Positions 1-6,609 of a stretch of DNA of 42,206 nucleotides are shown here, one piece after another; within the stretch, counting starts at the first letter, position 1; the number at the start of each line of letters is the position of its first letter. The notes under the pieces were generated by a model. That model had not been told where the DNA came from and made no database searches. It worked only from the letters and a program-made list of their open reading frames with translations. The stretch spans positions 1-42,206 of the forward strand of contig CANQQT010000014.1 of the NCBI GenBank assembly GCA_947626065.1, read 5' to 3'. The DNA is from an uncultured Clostridia bacterium. GTDB lineage: Bacteria > Bacillota > Clostridia > Oscillospirales > CAG-272. The translations under genes and the position numbers were made by a program.

Positions 1-2
1 AA

Positions 3-149
3 GGCCTTCTCGTCGGCATCTCCTCCGGGGCCGCTGTCTATGCGGCGACGGTTCTTGCCAAGCGGCAGGAAAACAAGGGCAAGCTCATCGTCGCCCTTCT
101 TCCCGACACCGGCGAGCGCTACCTTTCCACCCCGATGTTTTCCGATTGA
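3..149 (+). CDS. cysK: Cysteine synthase A, C-terminal end (5' truncated by window)
   Basis: The window opens inside this gene; only the last 48 codons are visible. The frame reads [15 protein letters not shown], then [11 protein letters not shown] and a short tail ending at TGA. These are the C-terminal signatures of O-acetylserine sulfhydrylase, the PLP enzyme that makes cysteine from O-acetylserine and sulfide in the cytoplasm. The SSGAA segment belongs to the phosphate-binding part of the fold, and the DTGERYLST segment is nearly invariant in CysK/CysM. The neighbours (an Rrf2-type regulator and O-acetylhomoserine sulfhydrylase) are also sulfur genes. CysK rather than CysM is inferred from the wording of the tail. 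Confidence 0.88.
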   Translation, partial: GLLVGISSGAAVYAATVLAKRQENKGKLIVALLPDTGERYLSTPMFSD

Positions 150-390
150 CGGAAAACGCGGCGCCCCCGGCGCAAAAGCTTCCGGAAGCCGGGGTCACGA
201 AATTCCGACGGGCCGAACGCCCGGAGCCGACTTTTAAATAAGCTCTTTTGAGCGAGCCCTTTGAAGCCGGATTCTTTGAGCCAACCCGTGGAAGCCGAAC
301 CCAAGCCGGCCTTTGAGAGCCGAACGCCTCGGGGCTGGACGCTTGTGGAGCCGAAAGCGGCGTATCGGTACCGAAAAATTTGTCCCGCCC
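150..390. repeat. Intergenic spacer with degenerate GAAGCCG-type repeats
   Basis: About 240 bases between cysK and the convergent Rrf2 gene hold no credible ORF. From about 235 to 355 a loose motif of 14-18 bases recurs six or seven times, built on TTTGA or TGGA followed by AGCCGAA. I see no clean rho-independent terminator. The repeat resembles the low-complexity spacers seen elsewhere in this window. Confidence 0.4.
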
Positions 391-825
391 TTAAATGCTG
401 TAGCTGTCGGCCCCGAGCTCCCGTCCACCGTTCAACAAGTCCTGAAGGGTGATGCCGTCGAGGTATTCGACGATGACCCGATAGAGCCCCTGCCAGACGG
501 GCAGGGTGAGGCAGTCGGCCCGGCGCGGGCAGTCGGCGGGATTTTCCCCCACGCAGGCGACCGGCGCGAGGCTCCCCTCGGTCAGGCGGAGAATTTCCCC
601 GACTGTGATAAGCGAAGGATCCTTCGCAAGCTTGTAGCCTCCCTGATAGCCGCGGTTGGTTTTCAGAAGGTCGGACTTGTTGAGAAGAGGGAGAATCTGC
701 TCAAGGTATTTTTTGGAGATCGACTGACGAAGCGCAATATCCTTGAGAGCGATGTATCCTTCCCGATGTTCCGCCAGATCCAAAAGCATCCGCAGGGCGT
801 AACGCCCCTTTGTGGAAATTTTCAT
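391..825 (-). CDS. Rrf2/IscR-family transcriptional regulator with three-Cys motif
   Basis: A 144-residue winged-helix regulator. The start is the ATG at 825 (MKISTKGRYALR), preceded by an AGGAGG box; an upstream in-frame extension to 900 has no ribosome site. MKISTKGRYALRMLLDLA is the typical Rrf2 N-terminus, followed by the DNA-reading region IALRQSISKKYLEQIL and a GGYQGGYKL-type wing (here GYQGGYKL). Residues of the C-terminal half read CVGENPADC then PRRADC, so C-x7-C-x5-C, close to the IscR iron-sulfur ligand set (C-x5-C-x5-C). B. subtilis CymR, the cysteine regulator, lacks these cysteines. The position between cysK and an O-acetylhomoserine sulfhydrylase suggests control of sulfur assimilation or Fe-S supply. 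A palindrome over its own -10 points to autoregulation. Which signal it reads is inference. Confidence 0.9.
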   Translation of the reverse strand: MKISTKGRYALRMLLDLAEHREGYIALKDIALRQSISKKYLEQILPLLNKSDLLKTNRGYQGGYKLAKDPSLITVGEILRLTEGSLAPVACVGENPADCPRRADCLTLPVWQGLYRVIVEYLDGITLQDLLNGGRELGADSYSI

Positions 826-849
826 TCCGGAAGTCCTCCTTTGAAGCCT

Positions 850-887
850 TATAATTCCATTATACCGCACATTGGGCCGATTTTCAA
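850..887 (-). promoter_or_regulatory. Promoter of the Rrf2 gene with overlapping palindromic operator
   Basis: On the minus strand a -35 TTGAAA (882-887) and -10 TATAAT (859-864) are separated by exactly 17 bases. The -10 is the right arm of a perfect 15-bp palindrome at 850-864 (TATAAT, centre of three, ATTATA). A palindrome sitting on the -10 and start region of a regulator gene is the usual layout of an autorepression operator. It could also act on the divergent metY promoter. Confidence 0.7.
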
Positions 888-923
888 GAGGGGAAAGCAA
901 TTTCCGGAAAATTTGTTCCGAAA

Positions 924-1009
924 GTAAATTCTCAAAGGAAAGGGAAGGCGCGGTTTAAATCGGCCTTTCACCTGAGAATTTACGCCTTGTGAGCGGCGCT
1001 TCTTGCCGC
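924..1009 (+). promoter_or_regulatory. Structured leader of the O-acetylhomoserine sulfhydrylase gene
   Basis: A perfect 11-bp inverted repeat (GTAAATTCTCA at 924-934, its complement at 973-983) encloses a smaller one (GAAAGG 938-943 with CCTTTC 964-969). A second hairpin follows (GCGGC 993-997 with GCCGC 1005-1009), just before the ribosome site at about 1031. No U-run follows either stem, so this is not a plain terminator. No known riboswitch class is recognised. Confidence 0.45.
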
Positions 1010-1044
1010 ACCGAAAAATTTATGAAAAACAGGAGAAAAAGAAA

Positions 1045-2349
1045 ATGAGCAAGATTGAAAATCCCTTGAACTGGAGCTTTGAAACCAAGCAGGTTCATAT
1101 CGGACAGGAGCAGGCCGACCCCGCCACCGACGCAAGAGCGGTGCCGATTTACGCCTCTACCTCCTTCGTTTTCCACAATTCCCAGCACGCCGCCGACCGC
1201 TTCGGCCTGCGGGACGCCGGGAACATCTACGGAAGACTGACCAATCCGACGCAGGAGGTCTTTGAAAAGCGGATCGCGGCGCTGGAGGGCGGCGCGGCGG
1301 CACTGGCGACAGCCTCCGGCGCGGCGGCGATCTTCTATACGTTAAGCGCACTTGCAAGATCCGGGGAGCATATCGTCGCGTCCAAAACCATCTACGGCGG
1401 CACCTACAATCTGCTGGCGCATACCCTTCCGCTGTCGGCGGGTGTGACGACGACCTTCGCGGATCCGGAGGAGGAGGGCTCCTTCGAGGCCGCTGTGAAG
1501 GAGAATACCAAGGCGATCTTCGTCGAGACGCTCGGCAACCCCAATTCCAACGTCATCGACCTTGAGGCCGTCGCCGCCGTCGCGCATCGGCATGGAATCC
1601 CGCTGGTGGTCGATTCCACCTTCGCCACGCCTTACCTCATCCGCCCCATCGAGCACGGCGCCGATATCGTCGTCCATTCCGCTACCAAATTCATCGGCGG
1701 ACACGGAACCGCCATCGGCGGTGTTATCGTCGACGGCGGAACCTTCGACTGGAAGGGCTCCGGAAAATACCCGTGGATTTCCGCGCCGAATCCGAGCTAT
1801 CACGGCGTCTCCTTTGCGGAGGCCGCGGGACCCGCCGCCTTCGTCACCTATATAAGGGCCATCCTGCTACGCGATACCGGCGCGACGCTCTCCCCCTTCC
1901 ACGCCTTCCTCTTTTTGCAGGGGCTGGAGACGCTGTCCCTTCGGGTAGAGAGACACGTTGAAAACGCGCTGAAGCTCGTGAACTATCTGAATGCCCATCC
2001 GCAGGTGGAGGCGGTTCACCATCCCTCTCTCCCCACCGAGCCGAGCCATCGGCTCTACGAAAAGTATTTCCCGAAGGGCGGCGGATCCATCTTCACCTTT
2101 GAGATCAAGGGTGACGCCGAAAAAGCGAAGAAATTCATCGACCATCTGGCGATTTTCTCGTTGCTTGCCAACGTCGCCGACGTAAAATCGCTGGTGATTC
2201 ATCCGGCGAGTACCACCCACTCCCAGCTGACGGAGGATGAGCTTGCCGACCAGGGGATAAAGCCGAACACCATTCGCCTCTCGGTGGGAATCGAAAATTC
2301 CGCCGATCTGATCGCGGCGCTGGAGGAGGCCTTCCGGGCGGTGGAATAA
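1045..2349 (+). CDS. metY: O-acetylhomoserine sulfhydrylase (PLP-dependent)
   Basis: A 434-residue Cys/Met-metabolism PLP enzyme that condenses O-acetylhomoserine with sulfide (or methanethiol) to give homocysteine (or methionine). The start is ATG at 1045 (MSKIENPLNW), seven or eight bases after AGGAG; an in-frame start at 1003 has no site. Family marks are YASTSFVF and YGRLTNPT near the N-terminus, the phosphate-binding ASGAAAI, VVDSTFATPYLIRP, and the PLP lysine in VVHSATKFIGGHG. The C-terminal half contains VIHPASTTHSQL and IRLSVGIE, also typical. The length fits MetY (about 430) better than the shorter cystathionine lyases (about 380). The gene diverges from the Rrf2 regulator, which probably controls it. 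Confidence 0.93.
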   Translation: MSKIENPLNWSFETKQVHIGQEQADPATDARAVPIYASTSFVFHNSQHAADRFGLRDAGNIYGRLTNPTQEVFEKRIAALEGGAAALATASGAAAIFYTLSALARSGEHIVASKTIYGGTYNLLAHTLPLSAGVTTTFADPEEEGSFEAAVKENTKAIFVETLGNPNSNVIDLEAVAAVAHRHGIPLVVDSTFATPYLIRPIEHGADIVVHSATKFIGGHGTAIGGVIVDGGTFDWKGSGKYPWISAPNPSYHGVSFAEAAGPAAFVTYIRAILLRDTGATLSPFHAFLFLQGLETLSLRVERHVENALKLVNYLNAHPQVEAVHHPSLPTEPSHRLYEKYFPKGGGSIFTFEIKGDAEKAKKFIDHLAIFSLLANVADVKSLVIHPASTTHSQLTEDELADQGIKPNTIRLSVGIENSADLIAALEEAFRAVE

Positions 2350-2620
2350 CGCGCGAAAGCGGCGCACAATGACGCACGGGAAAATACGCGGGAATAACAC
2401 GCAGGAGCAATGCGCGGAACAACACGTAGAAACAACACGCGGAAGTAACGAGCAGAAACAACACGTGAAAGTAATCGCGTAACCGCGCGGGAACCGTGCG
2501 CGGCCAAGAACGGAACAGGGCGCCCTCGCGGGGGCGCCTTACCGTTATCTTCTCCCCGGTCATGCCGTTCGAGAGGTCAGCACGGATTTTTTTGAAAAAA
2601 AGTGAAAGAATTTTTAAAAA
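2350..2620. repeat. Intergenic degenerate repeats (ACACGCGGAA type) and poly-A tract
   Basis: From about 2350 to 2490 a 12-16-base motif of the form AACAACACGCGGAAGTA recurs about ten times with drift (CGCACAATGACGCACGG, AACAACACGTAGAA, and so on). A short GC hairpin near 2518-2538 (GGGCGCCCTCGCGGGGGCGCC) may end metY transcription. From 2585 to 2622 the strand is A/T-rich and leads into the next promoter. I see no gene here. Confidence 0.5.
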
Positions 2621-2623
2621 AAC

Positions 2624-2652
2624 TTGCAATTAAGTAAAAAGTATGATACACT
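2624..2652 (+). promoter_or_regulatory. Probable promoter of the small membrane protein gene
   Basis: TTGCAA at 2624-2629, a 17-base spacer, then TACACT at 2647-2652. The -35 equals that of the tRNA-Glu and MATE promoters in this window. An overlapping TATGAT at 2642 would need a different -35. Confidence 0.45.
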
Positions 2653-2684
2653 GTAGGAAAGACTATGAGAGGAGAAAAAGAAGT

Positions 2685-2924
2685 ATGGATATGCTGAAAA
2701 AACTGTTCCCGTATTCCTTTAAGGAGAAGGACGGTGCCGTGGCTCTGGTCATTCAGATCATCGTCTACATTGTCGCGGGTGCCGTTATCGGGCTTGTTAT
2801 CGGTCTGCTTGCCAAGATTCCGGTGGTGGGAATCATCATCGGCATTCTGGGCGGTGTGGTCGATCTCTATTGCCTCATCGGAATCGTTCTCTCTGTCCTT
2901 GACTATCTGAAGGTTCTCAAATAA
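2685..2924 (+). CDS. Small two-helix membrane protein of unknown function
   Basis: A 79-residue protein starting at ATG 2685 (MDMLKKLFPYSFKEKDG) behind GAGAGGAG. A short amphipathic N-terminus precedes two hydrophobic helices, roughly residues 17-40 and 43-66, with small-residue spacing (VAGAVIGLVIGLL and GIIIGILGGVVD), a glycine-zipper-like pattern that favours close helix packing. It ends in SVLDYLKVLK. I do not recognise a named family; similar small proteins are common in Clostridia without assigned role. It has its own promoter and a hairpin behind it, so it looks monocistronic. Confidence 0.7.
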   Translation: MDMLKKLFPYSFKEKDGAVALVIQIIVYIVAGAVIGLVIGLLAKIPVVGIIIGILGGVVDLYCLIGIVLSVLDYLKVLK

Positions 2925-2936
2925 GAAAATAGGGAA

Positions 2937-2984
2937 GCGGGGGAAAAGGGGACTCCGGAATTTTCCGGGCCCTTTTTCCGCTTT
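2937..2984 (+). terminator. Hairpin behind the small membrane protein gene
   Basis: GCGGGGGAAAAGGG pairs with CCCTTTTTCCGC, with an inner CCGGAA/TTCCGG pair. The following bases are CTTTC, a poor U-tract, so it may terminate only partly or act in mRNA stability. A second possible stem, GCCCG with CGGGC near 3047-3068, is followed by GTTATTTTT. Confidence 0.5.
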
Positions 2985-3115
2985 CAAATCCCATGCGGGC
3001 CCCGCTTCCTACGGCTTCCGATCGAGGCAAGGGTCGGCATGAAAAAAGCCCGGGAAACGGGCGGGCGTTATTTTTCGCACGGAAGTGCGCAGGCATCAGG
3101 AAAGGTTATTACACC

Positions 3116-4186
3116 ATGCAGCTCTTAAAAAAACTTTTCAAACGGTATTTCATTGACGCGATGGGCGCGATGGCGCAGGGGCTTTTCGCTTCCCTCCTCA
3201 TCGGGACCATTTTCAAAGCGCTCGGCATGATCCCGAAGCTCGGTTTTCTCGCCGAAATCGGCGGATATGCGCAGGCGATGGCGGGCCCCGCCATGGCCGC
3301 CGCGATCGCCGCTTCCTTAAAGGCGCATCCGCTGGTGATTTTCTCCTCGGCGGCGGTGGGATACGCGGCCAACCTTCTCGGGGGAAAGGGTGGGCCCTTC
3401 GCGGTCTTCCTCATCGCGATTGCCGCGGCGGAGGTCGGGATGCTCGTGTCGAAAAAGACGCGAGTCGACATCATCGTCACGCCCTTCGTCACAATCCTTG
3501 TCGGCGGCCTCCTCTCCATTCTTGTCGCCCCCTATATTGATATTCTCGTCGGCTATATCAGCGATTTCATCGGCTGGGCTTCGCTTCAGGCGCCGCTTGT
3601 CGCCGGGATCATTGTCTCGGTCGTCATCGGCATTTGTCTGACCCTTCCGATTTCAAGCGCCGCCATCTGTGCGGGACTTCTTTTGACGGGGAGCCTTGCC
3701 GTGGAGGGAAGCTCGGAGGGGCTCGCCATCGCGGGAGCGGCTGCCGTCGCCGGATGCTGTGCGCAGATGGTGGGCTTCGCGGTCATCAGCTTCCGGGAGA
3801 ATCGCTGGGGCGGACTTTTGTCGCAGGGAATCGGTACCAGTATGCTCCAGATGCCGAACATCGTCCGCCATCCGCAGATCTGGATTGCCCCGACGCTGGC
3901 CTCGGCGATTACCGGGCCGCTCGCCGTCTGTGTCTTCGGGCTGAGAATGTACGGAGCGGCCATCAATTCCGGCATGGGAACCTGCGGCCTCCTCGGCCCG
4001 ATCGGGTTGATTCTCGGCTGGCTGGATAAGGAAAACGGCTATCCGGTCCCCGTCACGGCGCTGAACTGGGTCGGACTGGTGCTTGTCTGCTTTGTTCTCC
4101 CCGCGCTTCTCTCCTTCTTGATCAACGAGCTGCTGAGAAAGCTCGGCTGGGTGAAGGACGGGTATATGAAGCTCGACGCCGACTGA
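3116..4186 (+). CDS. PTS_EIIC_2-type membrane permease
   Basis: A 356-residue polytopic membrane protein with about nine or ten hydrophobic segments. The start is ATG 3116 (MQLLKKLFKRYFIDAMGAMAQG); the longer in-frame ORF upstream runs through a hairpin and lacks a ribosome site. FIDAMGAMAQGLFASLLIGTI at the N-terminus and GMGTCGLLGPIG near residue 300 are typical of the stand-alone EIIC-like family PF13303, annotated as PTS transporter subunit IIC. No EIIA, EIIB or sugar-metabolism gene lies nearby, so the substrate and even a PTS role are unknown. A strong terminator follows. Confidence 0.85.
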   Translation: MQLLKKLFKRYFIDAMGAMAQGLFASLLIGTIFKALGMIPKLGFLAEIGGYAQAMAGPAMAAAIAASLKAHPLVIFSSAAVGYAANLLGGKGGPFAVFLIAIAAAEVGMLVSKKTRVDIIVTPFVTILVGGLLSILVAPYIDILVGYISDFIGWASLQAPLVAGIIVSVVIGICLTLPISSAAICAGLLLTGSLAVEGSSEGLAIAGAAAVAGCCAQMVGFAVISFRENRWGGLLSQGIGTSMLQMPNIVRHPQIWIAPTLASAITGPLAVCVFGLRMYGAAINSGMGTCGLLGPIGLILGWLDKENGYPVPVTALNWVGLVLVCFVLPALLSFLINELLRKLGWVKDGYMKLDAD

Positions 4187-4244
4187 CGGCGGGGTTTTAT
4201 ACGCGAAAACGGCCCCGGAACGGGCCGGAAAATTCAAAAAGGGA

Positions 4245-4280
4245 GCCGCCCGCGCGCTTTTTCGGCGCCGGGCGGCTTTT
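4245..4280 (+). terminator. Rho-independent terminator of the EIIC-like gene
   Basis: GCCGCCCG (4245-4252) pairs with CGGGCGGC (4269-4276), followed by TTTT. Confidence 0.8.
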
Positions 4281-4307
4281 GCCTGCCTGAAAACAAATTT
4301 CGTTTGC

Positions 4308-4339
4308 AAAAAGGGCGCACGCTTCAAGAACGCACGCCC
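4308..4339 (-). terminator. Rho-independent terminator of pduL
   Basis: Read on the minus strand, arms of 11 bases at 4329-4339 and 4313-4323 pair fully in RNA when G-U wobbles are allowed, with a five-base loop, followed by UUUUU (4312-4308). On the plus strand the same arms mismatch, which fixes the orientation toward pduL. Confidence 0.8.
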
Positions 4340-4366
4340 ATGCCGACGGCCCCGCCGCCGGTTTTT

Positions 4367-4939
4367 TTATTTGACGATTTCTCCGTAGCACTCGCCGAAG
4401 GCGCAGGTCGCGTTGGCTTCGTCGGTGTCGATGTGCATGGCGGTGGCGAATTTCGGGCTGACCCGGATGACGACGTCGCCGAGAATGGCGCTTCTCTCCG
4501 ACTCGATGCGGACGGAAACGATGTCCTTATCCTTGACGCCCGCCGCCGCGGCGTCCTCCGGCGTCATATGGATGTGGCGCTTGGCGATGATGACGCCGCT
4601 GTCAAGATCGATTTCTCCGCAGGGGCCGACCAGCTTGCAGCCCGGCGTTCCGGCAAGGTCGCCACTCTCGCGGACGGGAGCCGTGATGCCGAGGGTGCGG
4701 GCGTCGGTGAAGGAAATCTCCACCTGAGAGGCGGGCCGGGCCGGACCGAGGATGATGACGTTGGGAATCGATTTCTTCGGGCCGACGATCGTCGCCCGCT
4801 CCTCGCAGGCGAATTGGCCGGGCTGGCTCAGATCCTTTTTCTTGGTGAGGGTCGCGCCCTTTCCGTAAAGGGCTTCAATATCGGCTTCGGTAAGATGAAT
4901 GTGTCTTGCCGAGGTTTCCACGAGAACTTTTTTTGCCAT
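4367..4939 (-). CDS. pduL: Phosphate propanoyltransferase / acetyltransferase PduL
   Basis: A 190-residue phosphotransacylase that converts acetyl- or propanoyl-CoA and phosphate to the acyl phosphate and CoA. Two tandem domains show the hallmark His motifs: SARHIHLTEADIE at residues 10-22 and KRHIHMTPEDA about residue 119, with the third segment SPKFATAMHIDTDEANA near the C-terminus; these histidines bind two zinc ions. The protein starts directly at the catalytic domain and lacks the N-terminal encapsulation peptide of microcompartment PduL. No shell proteins lie nearby, so it is probably the cytosolic phosphotransacetylase of acetate fermentation. It is monocistronic with its own promoter and terminator. 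Confidence 0.95.
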   Translation of the reverse strand: MAKKVLVETSARHIHLTEADIEALYGKGATLTKKKDLSQPGQFACEERATIVGPKKSIPNVIILGPARPASQVEISFTDARTLGITAPVRESGDLAGTPGCKLVGPCGEIDLDSGVIIAKRHIHMTPEDAAAAGVKDKDIVSVRIESERSAILGDVVIRVSPKFATAMHIDTDEANATCAFGECYGEIVK

Positions 4940-4989
4940 TTTCTTTTCTCCTTCTGAATGAAAATAATAATTTCACCGAAAAATATTAT

Positions 4990-5018
4990 ACTATACGAAA
5001 AGGAAAAAGTAAAGGCAA
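4990..5018 (-). promoter_or_regulatory. Promoter of pduL
   Basis: Minus strand: TTGCCT (5013-5018), 17 bases, TATAGT (4990-4995). The ribosome site GAAGGAG lies shortly before the ATG at 4939. Confidence 0.6.
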
Positions 5019-5089
5019 TTTTCAAAAAAACCGAAGAAAAAACAGATTTTTTTCTTCCCCTGAGGGGCGGAAAGGGTAAGGAGGCGAAA

Positions 5090-5839
5090 ATGGGAAAGGA
5101 AGAGGAGAAGGATTTTCCGGAGGAGGCGCACGACGGGGCGCTTTCTTCTTCCGATAGGGACGGCTTCCGGCTCCACTGCATGACGGTGATCGGGCAGGTG
5201 GAGGGGCATTATCTGCTCCCGGAAAATCAGAAGGTCACCAAATACGAGCATATGATTCCGGCGCTCGCGGAGGTGGAGGAGCGGGAGGATATCGACGGGC
5301 TTCTGCTTGTGCTGAATACCGTGGGCGGGGACGTGGAGGCGGGACTTGCCCTTTCCGAAATGATTGCAAGCATGGAAAAGCCGACCGTTTCGCTGGTGCT
5401 GGGCGGCGGGCATTCGATAGGGATTCCCCTTGCCGTGGCGGCGAAGCGCTCCTTTATCGTGCCGTCGGCGACGATGACGCTTCACCCCGTCCGGATCAAC
5501 GGGCTGGTGCTCGGCGTCCCGCAGAGCTTTGATTATATGAAGAAGATGCAGGATCGCATCATAGAGTTTATCAAAAGAAATTCCCGCGTGAGGGAGGAGA
5601 CCCTGCGGGAGCTTCTGATGAAAACCGACGAGCTGGCAAACGACACCGGAACGATTCTCAACGGGGAGGAGGCGGCGGCCATCGGCCTGATCGACGAGGT
5701 CGGGGGGCTTTCCCCCGCCATCCGGGCGCTGAAAAGGATGAAGAGCCGGAAGGGCCGACGGGAAAGGGAAGAAAGAGGGAAGGCGCCGGGCGGACAGGGG
5801 GCAAAGGAGAAGGGAAACGGATCCTCCGCGAAGGGATAA
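5090..5839 (+). CDS. TepA/ClpP-like serine protease
   Basis: A 249-residue member of the ClpP/crotonase-fold protease group, closest to the B. subtilis TepA/YmfB type. The start is ATG 5090 (MGKEEEKDFPEE) six bases after AAGGAGG. The fold shows LLLVLNTVGGDVEAGLALSEMI, then GGGHSIGIPLAVAA with the presumed nucleophile Ser, then SATMTLHPVR with the presumed catalytic His, and NGEEAAAIGLIDEVGG near the C-terminus. The last 35 residues are a Lys/Arg/Gly-rich disordered tail. In many Firmicutes this gene lies near ftsK/spoIIIE; here it stands next to prmC, convergent with it. The natural substrate is not known from the sequence. Confidence 0.88.
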   Translation: MGKEEEKDFPEEAHDGALSSSDRDGFRLHCMTVIGQVEGHYLLPENQKVTKYEHMIPALAEVEEREDIDGLLLVLNTVGGDVEAGLALSEMIASMEKPTVSLVLGGGHSIGIPLAVAAKRSFIVPSATMTLHPVRINGLVLGVPQSFDYMKKMQDRIIEFIKRNSRVREETLRELLMKTDELANDTGTILNGEEAAAIGLIDEVGGLSPAIRALKRMKSRKGRREREERGKAPGGQGAKEKGNGSSAKG

Positions 5840-5871
5840 AAAATCCCTCCGCAGATGCGCGGAGGGGAAGG

Positions 5872-6609
5872 TCAGACGCGAAGGAGCATGACCCGGTCAA
5901 GCCCTGCATAGTCCTTTTGGATTTCACAGGGGCAGAGGGCGCGGAGCGCCTCCCCCTGATCGTAGCCGATTTCGCAGAGAAGAGCGCCGCCCGGCTTTAT
6001 GTTTTTCAAGAATCTTCCGAGCAGGGCGCGGTAGAAAACAAGGCCGTCGGGCCCGCCGTCAAGGGCGATGGAGGGCTCGGCGAGAACCTCCTTGTCAAGG
6101 GTCGGGAGGATATCGCTACGGATATAAGGGGGATTGGAGACAATGAGATCGAAGGTCTGCTCGCCCAGCGGATTTTCTTTGAGCAGGTCGGCGGCGAGGA
6201 AGGAGATCCGGTCGCCGACGCCGTTGCGGGAGGCGTTTTCAGCAGCCAGCGCCAGCGCCTCCTTCGAGAGGTCGACGGCAAGAGCAGAGACGTCGGGCCG
6301 ATGGGCAAGAACCGAGACAGCGATACAGCCGCTTCCGGTGCAGAGGTCGGCAAAACGGCCTCCGGGCGGCAGAAGGCGGATGGCCTCCTCCACCAGATGC
6401 TCGGTTTCCGGCCGGGGAATCAGACAGGCAGGGGAGACGCGGTAGACCTCTTCATAGAAATACCACTCCCCGAGGAGATAGGCCAGCGGCTCGTGAGAAG
6501 CAAGCCGCGACAGCGCGGCGCGATAGGAGGTCTCCTCCGGGAATTTTTCACGTAAAAGCGCCCGGTCGCGAAAGGAGAGGCTTTTTTCAAAGAGGGAGAG
6601 GTCGGTCAT
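5872..6609 (-). CDS. prmC: Release factor glutamine N5-methyltransferase
   Basis: A 245-residue class I SAM methyltransferase that methylates the GGQ glutamine of peptide release factors 1 and 2. An N-terminal helical release-factor-binding region (residues 1-55, PLAYLLGEWYFY) is followed by the Rossmann core: motif I ADLCTGSGCIAVSVL, acidic AVDLSKEAL, and the signature SNPPYI at about residue 160. Length is slightly short of the usual 270-290, mainly at the N-terminus. The ATG overlaps the stop of the upstream DUF1385 gene (ATGA at 6606-6609), so the two are translationally coupled. prfA itself, often adjacent, is not in this window. Confidence 0.95.
   Translation of the reverse strand: MTDLSLFEKSLSFRDRALLREKFPEETSYRAALSRLASHEPLAYLLGEWYFYEEVYRVSPACLIPRPETEHLVEEAIRLLPPGGRFADLCTGSGCIAVSVLAHRPDVSALAVDLSKEALALAAENASRNGVGDRISFLAADLLKENPLGEQTFDLIVSNPPYIRSDILPTLDKEVLAEPSIALDGGPDGLVFYRALLGRFLKNIKPGGALLCEIGYDQGEALRALCPCEIQKDYAGLDRVMLLRV

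Noticed and set aside
924-983. SAM or T-box riboswitch before metY
   Set aside because: None of the conserved core sequences of these classes is present; only inverted repeats are seen.
4367-4939. Part of a bacterial microcompartment locus
   Set aside because: PduL lacks the encapsulation peptide and no shell or signature enzyme genes are near.
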